The notes beneath the pieces are model-generated. The model did no database searches. It had not been told where the DNA came from and was given only the letters and a program-made list of their open reading frames with translations. A stretch of 64,000 bases of DNA, from contig JAVTLE010000001.1 of assembly GCA_033439295.1 (NCBI GenBank), positions 806,001-870,000 of the forward strand. Reading direction: 5' to 3'. This DNA is from Deuterostichococcus epilithicus (Eukaryota; Chlorophyta; Trebouxiophyceae; Prasiolales; Stichococcaceae). How positions within the stretch are numbered: position 1 is the first letter of the stretch; every line of letters begins with the position of its first letter. Shown here one piece after another: positions 24,272-35,387 of the stretch. Position numbers and translations under genes: made by a program.

Positions 24272-27200
24272 TCAGCTTGGATTCCGTCTGGCTTCAATGC
24301 AGGAACTTCCAGCCTCCTGCGCCGCCGCCGCAGACCGCTGCTGCGCCTTGATCCGCTGCACTGTCTCCACCGGCAGCGCCCAGGCGGGGTCTATTGCCGC
24401 CAGGCCGGGGTGGCCCACGAGAGACAGTCCGGCGACGCCGAAAAAGGTGTGGAACACGTCGCACATGTCCTCCGGCCGGTCGGAGATGCCGCCATCCACC
24501 TCGTCCTGTGCGGGACTCAGCAACCCCTTGTCAAGTAGCATGCGCCAAGGGTCGGCTAGCCATGCAGGTGTGGGTGCAGCCCATTGGAGACGCAGCCCCG
24601 GCACAGCGGCCGCAACCGCGATTTGTCCGTTAGGCAGACAAGCGGCAACGCTGCCCCCCCGGGGGGAGGGGGGGGGCACCTGGCAGAATAAAATGAAGCG
24701 GCTGAGCGCGGCCCGGTCGATCCAGTGGGTGCGACCCAGCAGCGCCAGGGCCGAGAGGCACCACCAGCTGTAGCAGACGTCCTGCAGCTTCTCCGGCCGC
24801 CCGTTCAGGCCCCCGCCCTCCGTCTGCCGCTCCGCCAGCCTGAAGGGGTTTAGAATTTTAGGGTTTTGTTTTAGGGTCCGCCGCTCCGCCGGCCTGAAAC
24901 CACACATTGCCGCGCCGGCGCTGAGCAGTGTTCCACAACTTGATAAGTGATGCGAGCAGCACCCGGACCTCCGTCTGTCCCGTCCGCTGCTGCGCCAGTC
25001 TGTCAGCGTCATTAGCGAGAGCGTTTCTGGGTACAACCATTGATCGAGGCCGCCGCCCTGCATCTGCCGCCCGTCAGCTTGCGCATGACACCGCCATTCT
25101 GAGCCTTTGCCGGCATGCCTGCTGGGGCGGCTGCTGACTGACAATGGAACCCAATGTCGACGCTGTTCGCACGGAGCTGCGCGGGTGGGCTTCGGAAATA
25201 AGCGAGGAAGTGGCATTCTGCAACGAACTACCAGGACAGCATGCTTCCACGTGACATTGGCCACACGGTGGGCTGAAACCGGTCACACAGCGGACTGAGA
25301 TCGTTCGCACCGGAAACTGAAACCAACCACCACGGCGGCAGGTGGGCGACCACATGTCCCAGGCGCCTGCCAGCGCTGACACCAGGTCTAGGAGCACTGC
25401 CTGACAAGGGTTCGGAGCTGACGGCAAGTGGAGGCGTGACGACAGTTGAAAACCCACCACCAGGACAGCAGGTCGGCGTCGACGTGCTCCAGGGCGCCTG
25501 CCAGCGCCAGCGCAGCGACGCAGGTGAACACCCCGCCCCCCGCGTGCGACTCGTTGCCTGCGCGCCAGGGGAGCACGGAGCCGGATCAGGCGGCGACCGG
25601 CAGCAGTGCAGCATGAGCCGCGAGGACGAGCCGAGCTCGCGGAGCGGCCGGTCTCTTGGTGCGTGAAACGAGTCGTGGCTGCGCCGTCAAGGCGCTTTCG
25701 GGGCCAAGCGTCCACGCAGGCTGCCGGGGTGAAGGGCTAGCAAGGCTGCGGGCTGAGCGCTCCGGGCTCGCAAGGCGCACCGGGTGTGCATCCGAAGCCG
25801 CCGTCGAAGTTGCGGCAGGCCACTACGTACTGCACCGCACGGTGGCGGCTGACGGCGGCCTCCCGCCCCAGGATCGCGCAGCACAGCAGTGCGCAGTACG
25901 TGAACCTGCGTCCAGAACGGTGCGGCTCGCTGCCGGCGTGAGGCTGCAGTCCGCACCGGACGTGGTGCCTGGGTCTGCAAGCAGCTGCCGTGTGACGAAC
26001 CTTCCAGGACAGCCTCTGTGCAGCATGCACCCGTTCAGCGATGTCTGACGCAGTCAGCAAGTCGGGCGTTTGGGTGCACCGCTGCGGGTCGCCGCAGAGA
26101 TCATATATATAACAAAGATATATAGAAATCTTAGAGATATTCACCTGGTGTCCACCTCACCCCACTGGTCCCCCATGAACGAGCCGTCTTCCCGTTGCAG
26201 GCCAGCCACATCTGCGTCGCGAAAAGCTCAGACTGAGTCACCGACTGCCGGATCGGATCAGATCAAGGCTTGGTGGTCGGTCATGGTGCTGCATCAAACT
26301 GGTGCTCCCGACAGGCCGCAGCCGCTGCAGTGGGTGACATCGGCTCCCAGCCCGCAATCCTGACCGAATTGCGTTGCAGGTCTCACAGGCGGCCATCACA
26401 TGCGCCGACGGCAGCGTGCGGGTGACCGCACTGGACGAACTGACACCTCGGATTGCAAGGAACCGTTGAGGGTTGCGGCGGGACTCACATGCTGCCGTCT
26501 CATCGGCGTCGATCGCGTCCAGGCGGTCGTACAGCGCCAGGATCTGCACCGCGCTGAGGGTGTACAGCAGGTGCGGGTCGTGGCGGGGGCTGCCGCCAAA
26601 GCCGCCGCCGGCGTGTCGGCACTCCAGCACCCAGGCCACTATGTCCTCTGCGGGGCGCAAGTGTACAGGAGTTAGGGTGTTCACCCCCACGAGAGCACTG
26701 GCAGCGCGCTCTGGGGTCTCCAGGCTTCGCAGCTCTCGAGCCTTTGATCTACTGACCAGGGAGCTGCGGAACCAGCCCGGCGGTGCACAAGTGGTGGCGC
26801 GGCACGCGGCGCCGCGGCCGGGCGGCTCATCGGCAAGCGGCTCGAGCCAGGCCCGGCAGCTGTGCAGGGCGCGGGTCGCCCCACTTGCCGCACTGTCAGT
26901 GCTTGTGGAAGGACTGTCCAGGCGGACTGTGCGACAGAACCTGACCAGTTGCCGCAACCTGACTTGCCTGACCAGCTGACATTGAACCTGCATTTTCTCT
27001 GTTTTTGATATATTATCTTCCGTCTGCCGCAGTCAGCTCACCCTGGTCAAGGGCGTCCAGCCGGCCCATGAGCGCCAACGCGGTGGCTCCCCAGTACACG
27101 CCGCTCATCCGGAAGTGCTCCGTGGCGTAATACTCAAAGGTGTCCGTTTGCTGCAGCGCAGCATTTCGATGGAGGTTTGCTGCGCAACGCAACGATTCAT

Positions 27201-27532
27201 TGCCTGCTGCGGCGCAGCGCTTCAGGAGATGCTGCGGCATGGGTGTCCATTACCTGCTGGAGTCGAGAGGCTCATTGGGCTTCGGGAAAAGGGAAGCGAA
27301 TCGAGCGTGAGCAGCAGCATGCCGCGCGCGGCCGCATGTCAGTGCAAGGCGGATCACCCTGCCAGTCAGCAAGCGCTCCACACCAGCAGGGCCTGCCAGC
27401 ATGTATGCTTGACTTGGCTGTACGATAGACAGCACTCACCCCTGAGAAGCCGACGATGTAGTCGGTGTGCTTGTCGATCAGCAGCTTGCTGCGCTCGCCA
27501 AGGTCCTGCGGCGGTGGCTTGTGCGCCGCCAT
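24272..27532 (-). CDS. RGGTB: Rab geranylgeranyl transferase (type II) beta subunit
   Basis: Catalytic beta subunit that, with its alpha subunit and Rab escort protein, adds geranylgeranyl groups to Rab GTPase C-termini in the cytosol. Eight exons join in phase: 27440-27532, 27042-27150, 26489-26647, 26145-26211, 25781-25905, 25458-25557, 24680-24839, 24272-24505 (1047 nt, 348 aa; animal homologues are about 330). The family repeats are in order: [97 protein letters not shown] and [20 protein letters not shown]. The zinc ligands are D238, C240 and H289. The ATG at 27532 gives [20 protein letters not shown]. Intron 6 (24840-25457) is full of decayed copies of the adjoining exon ends. The 756-bp upstream gap is shared with the EDR2-C gene. 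Confidence 0.97.
24846..24877 (-). repeat. Telomere-like (CCCTAAA-type) motifs upstream of RGGTB exon 7 acceptor
   Basis: On the gene strand two CCCTAAAA motifs and a TAAACCCC lie within 40 nt upstream of the exon 7 acceptor. Several other introns in the window have similar seeds. Confidence 0.6.
24878..25380 (-). repeat. Decayed exon-end copies filling RGGTB intron 6
   Basis: Three stretches (about 24878-24895, 24966-25000, 25036-25080) resemble the exon 7 acceptor and first codons. The first, for example, reads TTTCAGGCCGGCGGAGCGGC against the true CTTCAGGCTGGCGGAGCGGC. The stretch at 25321-25380 resembles the exon 6 3' end with its donor (GCGCTGGCAGGCGCCTGG...TGGTGGTTGG), and 25221-25243 holds a shorter one (TGCTGTCCTGGTAGTTCG). 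Confidence 0.7.
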
Positions 27533-28288
27533 GCTGGCAGCGCAGCGCTGCCGGCTGGGACTTGACGCCTCGAAACAGATATTCTCTGGCGGGCTTCAAA
27601 GGAAGGCTACGCAGTCCTACTTCCGACTCAGCCGACGAAACGTGCCGGCGTACAGTGGGATGCCTTCTGAGGCGATCTGTGACACGAAGCCAAGCAGCTC
27701 TCGAACGTAGGGCCACTCGGATGCGTGCGCTATGCGCCAGCTGTGTAACGCCAGCCCGAAAGTGCAGAAAGCAGGTGACTGTCAGGTGTGCTGATCAGGC
27801 AGACGCGCGGGGCATGTGGTGATGCCGGAACTGCTTGCATTGCCAGCTGCCGGAGCTGCCCTGCAGATTTTGGACTGCTCGAGGCGTGACATAGAAAGCA
27901 TTTGAAGTTTGTATCCATGTGTAACCGCGAGCGGCATCGTAGATCGTGAACTGTTCCGCAGCAGAGCACAAAGTGGAAGGCTCGCCAGAGGTCTCCCACC
28001 TGTCTTGACCTGCGCCCGCCCTGCCCGGATTGCGCCACAGCGATCTCAGCATTGCATGCTCTCGCCTGCGTAGCTGCTAGGTCGGACACCCCGCCGCTGC
28101 CTCTGAGGGGCTTGTAGGTTGAACCTCATCTGGGATTGGAGTTTTGAGACTCCACAGCGCTTGCTGGCAGAAGTAAGCGCGGCGCATCTGCAGCATTTGC
28201 ACAAAATCATATGCGTTAGCTTCGGTGCGGCAGGCTGCCAGCAGCCCTTCCCCTGAGAGGCGCCTGGCGTGCAGCGCCCGCGCCCACG
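27533..28288. promoter_or_regulatory. Divergent 5' region between RGGTB and EDR2-C gene
   Basis: 756 bp lies between two head-to-head start codons, so both promoters and 5' UTRs must be here. No core element is recognisable by eye. Confidence 0.4.
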
Positions 28289-31200
28289 ATGGGGAATAGC
28301 TGCTTCTCTAAGCAGACGGACGCCAGCCCCGCCGCATCCACCAGCGACGGCGCGAAGCCAAAGAGTAGATCAGGTGTGGTCGCAGCCTTCAGGCGAATCT
28401 TCCGTGCCTGACGCACGGCATGAAAGTCCTGCAGCAGCCTGCTGCCATGCGCAGGGCCTTCATTTGCCAGTCACCATTGGCATTGGTGATGCAGGCCCGT
28501 CAAACGGCCGCCGGCGGACACGGGATCGGGTGCGCAAGGGCAAGCGCGGCCGGAAGCGCGGATCCTCAGCTGCCAGCCTTGGGTCTCCGCGTCTGACCCA
28601 GCTCAGTGCGTGCCGCAGCACCATGTGGTGTCTCTTAATGCCCCAGCGGCGGCGCACATGTCGCTTGTTGACTGATGATCTGTCAGGAGGGCAGCTTGTG
28701 GACAAGAGTGTGCCTTGAGTACTATGTCTTTCCTCTCTGCAGGCACCAGCTCCGAGACCGTGTACTTTGACGCACGCGACAATGTCTCTGAAGACGGTGC
28801 GCAATGGTGCTTCCTGCTTCTGCGTCCCGGAGCACGACTGGTGTTACGCTTTACTCCTATGTCACACAACTTGGCGTCGCTGATCTGGCAAACCATCTGC
28901 AAGTGATGATACAGGGCATGGGCGGCTATCGCGGGGATCATCTTACCAGGATGGCATCGACGATTACCCCACCAGTCCCTCGGTGAGCAGCCTCGGTGCA
29001 ATCTGAAACGACCTGGAGCCCACGACAGCATTGTGCTCATGATCTTCAAGACGGATCACTGCAGCTATGGAGTGAAGTCTGGTGTGGATGGCTGCGGCAC
29101 AGGACTCTGGCTCGCCACGCCACTGTGTGCGTTTGCTGTCGCAAGAAAAGGCAAGAACCACCTAGGGCCCGCCGACGCAACGCCTTTGCCCCAATGCAAC
29201 GCTGCCACCGCGGCGCTGGAGCAATGCAAGGTTTTATGCCGACCACCGAGCTCCAGCGTCGCGTCTGGCTGGCACGGGCTGGAAGCCGCCAAGAACCCCT
29301 GCACCACACCCAAGATTTGTCCTTGCGGGCCGCAGGCAGCGCAGTTGGCAGCAGAGGACGCTCTGCTGCAGCCGGACGAGCTGCCGCCCACCTGCCTGCC
29401 GCGCATTCTGTCGCACAAAGACTCGCAGGTGCTTCCATGCCATCCCGTTGCCCAGGGCTGGTGTGACCTGTCCGGCGTGCGGAGCGCTGCCGCAACCAAG
29501 CCAGCCCGCTATGCAGATCTTAAGCAGATGGCAAACAGCAAGCTGCCCCATGGCCGTCCGCCCCCAGCAACGAGCCGGTGCCCACTCATGCTCGGTCCCC
29601 CGCCCACGCAGTCGAAGACCTTCGTGCGGCTGACGCGGCCGCCGGCAGGATCGTCGCTGAAGCGGGCGCTGTCGCCGCCGCCGATGCCAGACGCCGCCGT
29701 TCCAGAGGGCGCCCCCGCGCCCGGCGCCAGCCTGGTGCGGCTGCTCACCTGCCCTGCTGCTGCGATGTGCTTGTGGCTTGCTTGGGCAGGGTCTGGGCCG
29801 CTGCCGTTGGCTGCGTGGCAGCTGAACGAAGCAAGATCCCCCCGCAAGAAAGCCCGCTTGGCATCTGCAGCAGCTGCCGGGGCCCCAGCAGCCAGATACT
29901 GCTGGTGGCCGGTAGGAGGACAACATGACGATGCACTGTTTATTCAGACGTCAGTCACATCCATGCGAATGCTGACACGTTCTTCCGCAGCTGCCGAGCC
30001 CCAGCGGGCAGGTGCCGCCGGTGGACCGGTGGGAGGAGGCACCGGGCGACAAATTCCTGGTGCGCGGCGCGGACTACCTGAAAACCAAAAAGAAGGTGCC
30101 CAGCGCCGGCACCTTCTACAGGCGCGCCCTCCCACACTAGTTCTCCCTTGCAAGAAGAGGACATGTTATGAGAAGATGTATCATGAGATGTTATGAGAAG
30201 ATGTTTCATGACACAACGGAACACCTGTGCGTCAAAACCTTCTGACAGGTGCGCATCCGCCGCGGCACCCGCAGCACCCTGCCAATCGAAACCACGTTTA
30301 GACTGCGCAGCTGCTGTCTGAGCCTCCCGAGAGGAGGCCGGGTTCAGCGCTGAGCGGCAGCTCGCATTGCGGACGGCAAGCAGTCAGAACCAGCAGCGAC
30401 TGCTGGCGGGCGCCCGCTCCTTCCCAGAGGGGTAGCAAGAGCATGTTTGTCTTACACACCAGCACAGCCCATCACACACCCGCAGCCCTCGGACCCGCAG
30501 GCTGCTGGATGTGGACCTGTACAGCTTCGACTTCCGGCTGGGCCACATCGCGAAGCACGTGCAGCTGCCGCCGCCGCCGCAGCTGGGCGACCAGTCGCAC
30601 GTGCCGCGGGAGGCGCGGCTGCCGCCGCTGCTCATCGTCAACATCCAGCTGCCGGACTACCCGGTACGAGGGGGTCCACAGTCGAAGGAGTGCCCGCCGA
30701 ACCCGCCCCCCTAAACCCTAAACCTCTTCTCCCCCGCGGCGCTCGCTGCGGAGGGTTGCAGCATCAAGGCGCAGAGTCGGGGGGTTGGAGTCAGGCCACT
30801 TTTCAAGGCAGCGTCGGTTTCAGCAGCAGCCACACGAGCGCTGGCGTCGGAACAACAGCCGGCGGCGTCCGGCACGTGGAGTGCACGTCACACTGCGTGC
30901 TAGTGCCGATGTCAGCACATGCCAGCCGAGGCGCCACCTGCACCCTCTGCTGTGCCGCAGGCCTCGATCTTCGGCAGGAACGACGGCCCGGGCTGCTCCC
31001 TGGTCATGTACTTCGGCCTGCCCGAGGGCTGGACGCCGGAGCAGGAGGCCAACAAGGTAATCAAAATAAGACCTTTCCTCCCTTCCAGGGCAAGGTCAAG
31101 ACCTTGCGGGACCCTGTCAGTTATAGCGCATACAAGACTGGTCGTCGTGAAAGGCTGCGTCTGAGCTTGGGTGTCGCACGTTGACGGTGCTGTGCCTGTT

Positions 31201-33131
31201 TGCGGGCTCCGTCATATGTCAACACAATATGGTGGCTCGGCTGGCAGGCATACCCCTCAGCACACCGCTGCATGCCAGCCTGCATGTGCAGATGCTGTTC
31301 ACAATCCCACGTAGCGGCAGCGCCTGTGCGGCAGCAACGGTGGGCGGCGCCACAAGTCGCCCTGCCTTGAGATGTCACCTATCCTGAAGTGGTCTGAAAA
31401 CACATGACAACTGTCAATGCTGTGCTGCAGGCGGCGCTGGGGCTGCTGCAGCGGTTTGTGAACGGCGGCCAGGAGGCGGACGGCTGTCCGACGCGAGACC
31501 GCCTGAAGCTCATTCCCCGCGTCGTCAACGTGGACGAGTGGGCCACCACCGCGCCGCTGTCCGGCACGGTGCGCGCGCTGCTTCCTGCTTCCTTTGCAAG
31601 CCCGGTGATGGGGGTGCGGAACGCTGCTGGGCTGCCTCAGCTGGTCTCAGGTGCTGCATCTCGGGGAGTGGGTGTGTGGGCATGGGCCATGTGGCTGCTG
31701 TATGACTGCTGGGTCAGGAGGCGTCGCGCTTAGGAGCCGGCAGCACGGGTCCAGGACGAGCGTGAGGCGGGCCGACGTGCCGCTGTCGCCCCCCAGTTCT
31801 CTGCCTCCCACGCCGCCCGGCCGCTGAGGCTGCGCCGCTTCCACCTGCCCCCCGCTCTCCACAGCTGGCAGACGCCGGGATGCTCCCATGCCGCTGACGC
31901 TGTCGCTGCAAAACCTTGCCCCGCAGGAGCAGGCGCTGCTGCGGCGGTACAACGACAAGCCGCTGCTGACGCGGCCGCAGCAACGCTTTTTCCTCACGCC
32001 TCAGTACCTGGAGGTGGACCTGGACGTGCACAACTATGCCTACCTCGCCCGCAAGGTGGGGGACCCAAACCGACAAACCGTGCCTACACAACCAGCTTCC
32101 CGCGGTTGCGTCCGCCGCATGCATGCCCCTTCCAAGGTCACCGCAGCTGCCTCGGCGCACCTGCCTCGTGGTCTGCCTACACAACCAGTATCCAGCGGTT
32201 GCATCCGCTGCATGCATCCCCCTTCCAAGGTCACCGCGGCGGGCCTCGGCGCATTTGTTCCGTGGTCTGCTGCTGGGGCCCACCGCTCTGCTGGACGGCT
32301 GCCCGCATGCCTGCTGGTGCACATGAGTCGTCCTGCACCCTTATGACTGACGAGTCCCGCACGGTCGCCCGCAGGCGTTCCTGGGGTTCTACGACCGGCT
32401 GAACACAGTCGTGTTCGACAACGCCTTCGTGGTCCAGGGCAACAAGTGCGCCGTCCGCCGCTCCTGTAGAGCATGCTGTCAGGACCGCCATTTAGTAACT
32501 ATGAGTTACATGAAGATGTTGGGTAGGGGGCTTCTGCACCCATGTGCAGGGTGAACAGGACCCGAGCAGCAGCAGGCGCCCGACAACTGAGCCTGTCGTG
32601 CCTGCATCCCCTGCTGCAGGCCAGGTCGCATAGCATGTCACCGCGGCCGTGGAGGATCCTTGCAACTTTGCGGCCCGTCTGACAATTTTGGTAGTAACGA
32701 AAGGATTGGTGCGCAGGGCGGAGGAGCTGCCGGAGCAGGTGTTTGCTGCGGCGCGGCTGCATTACCCCGACCTGGGCAAGGTGCTGCTTGTCCACCCTCG
32801 CTGAGGAACCACACACTATCGCTGTACTGCACAATCTTGGCGTCTTTGCAATCAATTGGCGTCCTTTATCCGCTTGTTGTCCCGCAACGAGGGATTGGCT
32901 TGACATGCTGAGTGGTCCGATGCCGCGCTCGTGTGGCAGCCTCAGCGGTGCTGCCAGAGCTGAGGCTTCCTGCGCGTGCACCTCACGCTGCACCGTCGCA
33001 GCTCCTGGAAAAAGACGGTTCATCCACATTTTTGAAAGGAAGGGATTCCCGATCAGGTGCGGCCATTCCCGGCGGACCTGCTCGAGCACATCAACTCGGC
33101 GGACGGCAGCAGCGACAGCGACAGCGGCTAA
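28289..33131 (+). CDS. EDR2-C (DUF1336) domain protein with N-myristoylation-type start
   Basis: Member of the plant and algal DUF1336 family, the C-terminal domain of ENHANCED DISEASE RESISTANCE 2, a lipid-linked family of unclear biochemical role. The ATG at 28289 gives MGNSCFSKQ, a typical MGxxxS myristoylation start. Exon 1 (28289-28373) joins in phase to 28495-28605 (basic, RDRVRKGKRGRKRG) and 28743-28796 (SSETVYFDARDNVSEDG). The region 28797-29335 is unresolved. Then come 29336-29428 (LLQPDELPPTCLPRIL), 29612-29734, 29991-30121 (DKFLVRGADYLKTKKKVPSA), 30501-30663 (LPPLLIVNIQLPDYP), 30961-31056 (IFGRNDGPGCSLVMYFGLPE), 31431-31568 (RDRLKLIPRVVNVDEW), 31927-32055, 32375-32445, 32717-32780 and 33057-33131; from 29991 onwards this is 288 codons plus stop. 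The intron at 30122 has a GC donor. A read-through stop at 32804 is the alternative end. No PH or START domain is seen. Confidence 0.87.
30163..30211 (+). repeat. 25-bp tandem duplication in an EDR2-C gene intron
   Basis: Two adjacent copies of ATGTTATGAGAAGATGTWTC followed by ATGA lie just downstream of the GC donor at 30122. Confidence 0.85.
30709..30724 (+). repeat. Telomere-like CCCTAAACCCTAAACC in an intron
   Basis: Two perfect CCCTAAA units, the plant/Chlorella-type telomere repeat, lie 46 bp after a donor site in the EDR2-C gene. Confidence 0.8.
32081..32266 (+). repeat. 93-bp tandem duplication in an EDR2-C gene intron
   Basis: The units at 32081-32173 and 32174-32266 both begin TGCCTACACAACCAG and share CCTTCCAAGGTCACCGC at the same offset. 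They have diverged moderately. Confidence 0.85.
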
Positions 33132-33962
33132 TGCGCCCGCCACCACCGCTGCATTCACCACCGTCAGCCGCGAGCGGCCGCCCACCGTCGCCTGCGCCCC
33201 CCTGCGCCGGCGCGCCTGTGCCCGCCGCCGCGTGATGCGCTGATGAGAAGGCCGCCACCGAACTTCAGCGTTTTGGTCATATTTTGGGGGCCTTTTGCAA
33301 CGAGGACTCGGCCCTGGCTGGTGCGGAAAGCGGGGATGCGTTGTCAAAGGTGGGCGCAGCCTCGCGTGGCCGGTTTGCAGCCGGCAGGAAATGCGGCGTT
33401 TTGGAGCAACTGATGGAACGGTGATGCGGGATGTTCTGCTGATGGACATGGCGCACCACGAACGGAATTGTCCCCTCAGCATTCTGAACGGTACCTATTC
33501 AAAGCTGCTTCTGTCGGGCTGCTGTCGTGTGTCGGTTTGCCTGCTCCTGATGCCATCTTATACGTGTACAATAGTTCTGCAACAGCGCGGACTGCTTGCG
33601 GCACTTCCGGTGGGAAATGTGGCTGTGTTACACGGCCCGCCTCGCAGTGATGAGAGGTAACAGCACGTAGGTAGAGGAGTGGAATGAATCTGCAATTGTG
33701 ACGCTGCTGAGCAACTTCTCACATTTACAGGTGGCCGTCATGCCAAACGTGCATTGGGTCTGCCATAAAAAAGCCAAACAGTAACAACCGACTGACGAAA
33801 CTAAAAAGGACCGACAGAGCACGCACATGAAACCTGGCCGCACGCACGCGCGCCAGCAATAATGGTATGTCTCAGTCAATTCAGCACCAATCGGTTGCTG
33901 TACACACATTGCAAACTTTGGATGCGTCCTTCCTTCCACGCTGTGGGCTCATCTTGGTAAGG
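33132..33962. other. Convergent intergenic region
   Basis: It separates the 3' ends of the EDR2-C gene (+) and the Pmp3-like gene (-). The open frame at 33628-33939 on the minus strand has no recognisable motif. Confidence 0.5.
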
Positions 33963-34497
33963 TCAAATTCCGCGGCTGGCCCTCGGATGTGCTCCGATTA
34001 TGTAGATTGCGTGGACGATCCCGGGGATGTAGCCCCTGCAGAAGACGAGCAAGACAATATTCAGCAACACAGCAGCAGCGATTGCGACCAAGCTCCAAAG
34101 TTTCAAGGTCATGAAAGCGCAGCTCTCTGTGATGCAGGGGCTATGCAGGTTGGGAGCGGGGCAGGGGACGCACAGCAGTGTGAGGAGGATGTTAATCAGC
34201 AAGTCGGTGGAGAAGCCCTGCGGGGGCATCGAGTTTGTTGCACCATCGAGCATGATACATGTGTGCATTCCTTCTTTGTATGTAAGCATGTGACACACCC
34301 CGCAGCTCAGCCAAGCATCTGGACCAGCAAAGAGGGTGCGGACGGCGAGGACCAGCACAGTCGGGATTTGGCTGCGAGGTGCCATCCACGTCAGGGCATG
34401 CATGGAGTGGTGCATTGGTGCGAACCGTTGCGAGGAAGACGCCGAGCGGCGGCAGCAGCACAGCAACCACAATCTCCACGATGTCGGCCAGGAGCCC
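33963..34497 (-). CDS. Pmp3/RCI2-type plasma-membrane proteolipid (UPF0057), 5' end unresolved
   Basis: Tiny two-helix membrane protein of the Pmp3/RCI2/YqaE family, which in yeast and plants affects membrane potential and salt or cold tolerance. Three exons join in phase: 34426-34497 (GLLADIVEIVVAVLLPPLGV), 34174-34217 (GFSTDLLINILLTLL) and 33963-34035 (GYIPGIVHAIYIIGAHPRAS, then stop). They give 62 residues and both helices in the right order, with the family's LPP kink and 'IPG-IHA-YII' motif. The family is normally 52-60 aa, so at most a few residues are missing. The initiator Met must lie on an upstream exon, because the frame at 34497 is preceded by an acceptor-like TCGCAG and carries no nearby ATG. 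Confidence 0.82.
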
Positions 34498-35387
34498 CTG
34501 CGAGGACGAGACGGCCTTGGAATTCAGAGAGCATAGACGCTGGTACAATGCCTGTGCGATGATGGCTGCCGCAGCCTGGAAATGCCAAGGTGCGCCAGCC
34601 CAGCACAGCCTGCCACTTGCTCTGCTCTCCCCATCGTTGCAATGCAGGCGTGGTTCCACGCGTGGCTGTACATTGGCATGTACAGCCATCCAAGCAGGAT
34701 CTGTAGCCGCGGTGGTCCCGCTGCAGCAGCTGCCGACGATGACAGTTCGTCTGTGTCAGCACTCGGCTTCGCTTTGGCTGGCTGGGCCAGGACGCCTCCT
34801 CGTTACCGCCGGCGACTCCTTCACGGCCCTTGGATTGCAGAAGCTGTCACACATTCAATTGGGAGCCGACCGCAGGCCTGCACCGGCAGCGGGACCCACC
34901 ATGATTGCGCGACTTCTTGGTCCCCGCGCTAGTGTAGTCGGTCCCGCGTGCTGCGCGTGAGCAACTGAAAGGCCTATTGCTTTGAGGAAATTGCGGTTTT
35001 GACGAGAATTCGACTTTTCCGACGCTCGATTGCCAAACGGAGCCGAAGTATTCTCCTCTGTCAGCTTCCGAACACCTTTCGCTCAAGGGCATTTGACAAC
35101 TAGGGTTTATCTGCTGTCTCGGAGCATGGCAAAGTTTCGCCTCAAACCGCCTGCTACCTCGCGAACATGACATCTGCAGCCGTGCAGACTCGGGCCTTGG
35201 GGCTGCCTGAGCTGTCTGAGGATGGCTCTGATCTTGGCGACGCCGTCTGGGACGCTCTGCAGAGCCAAGACAGTGACCCAAACTCGGACGCCGAGGTGCG
35301 TGGCGGGTCTTGTGAGTATCCTGCATGACATGGCTTAGCACTGTCAAAGTTTCGCATCTGCTGCCAATGCTACGCTGACGACTCAAA
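34498..35387. promoter_or_regulatory. 5' regions of Pmp3-like gene and F-box gene
   Basis: Divergent region of about 0.9 kb. It should hold the missing first exon of the Pmp3-like gene. A perfect 11-bp inverted repeat lies at 34663-34688. Confidence 0.35.
34663..34688. repeat. Perfect 11-bp inverted repeat with 4-nt loop
   Basis: TGGCTGTACAT, loop TGGC, ATGTACAGCCA. It lies upstream of the Pmp3-like coding exons. Confidence 0.9.

Noticed and set aside
28077-28416. Minus-strand open frames that look coding-like (LLFGFAPSLVDAAGLAS; AYDFVQMLQMRRAYFCQQAL)
   Set aside because: They are antisense to the first exon and promoter of the EDR2-C gene, whose plus-strand exons join in phase and match the family; the two minus frames do not join each other cleanly.
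32781-32804. Stop at 32802-32804 as the end of the EDR2-C protein
   Set aside because: Splicing at 32780 to 33057 gives a more family-like end (GKVRPFPADLLEHINSAD); kept only as an alternative end.
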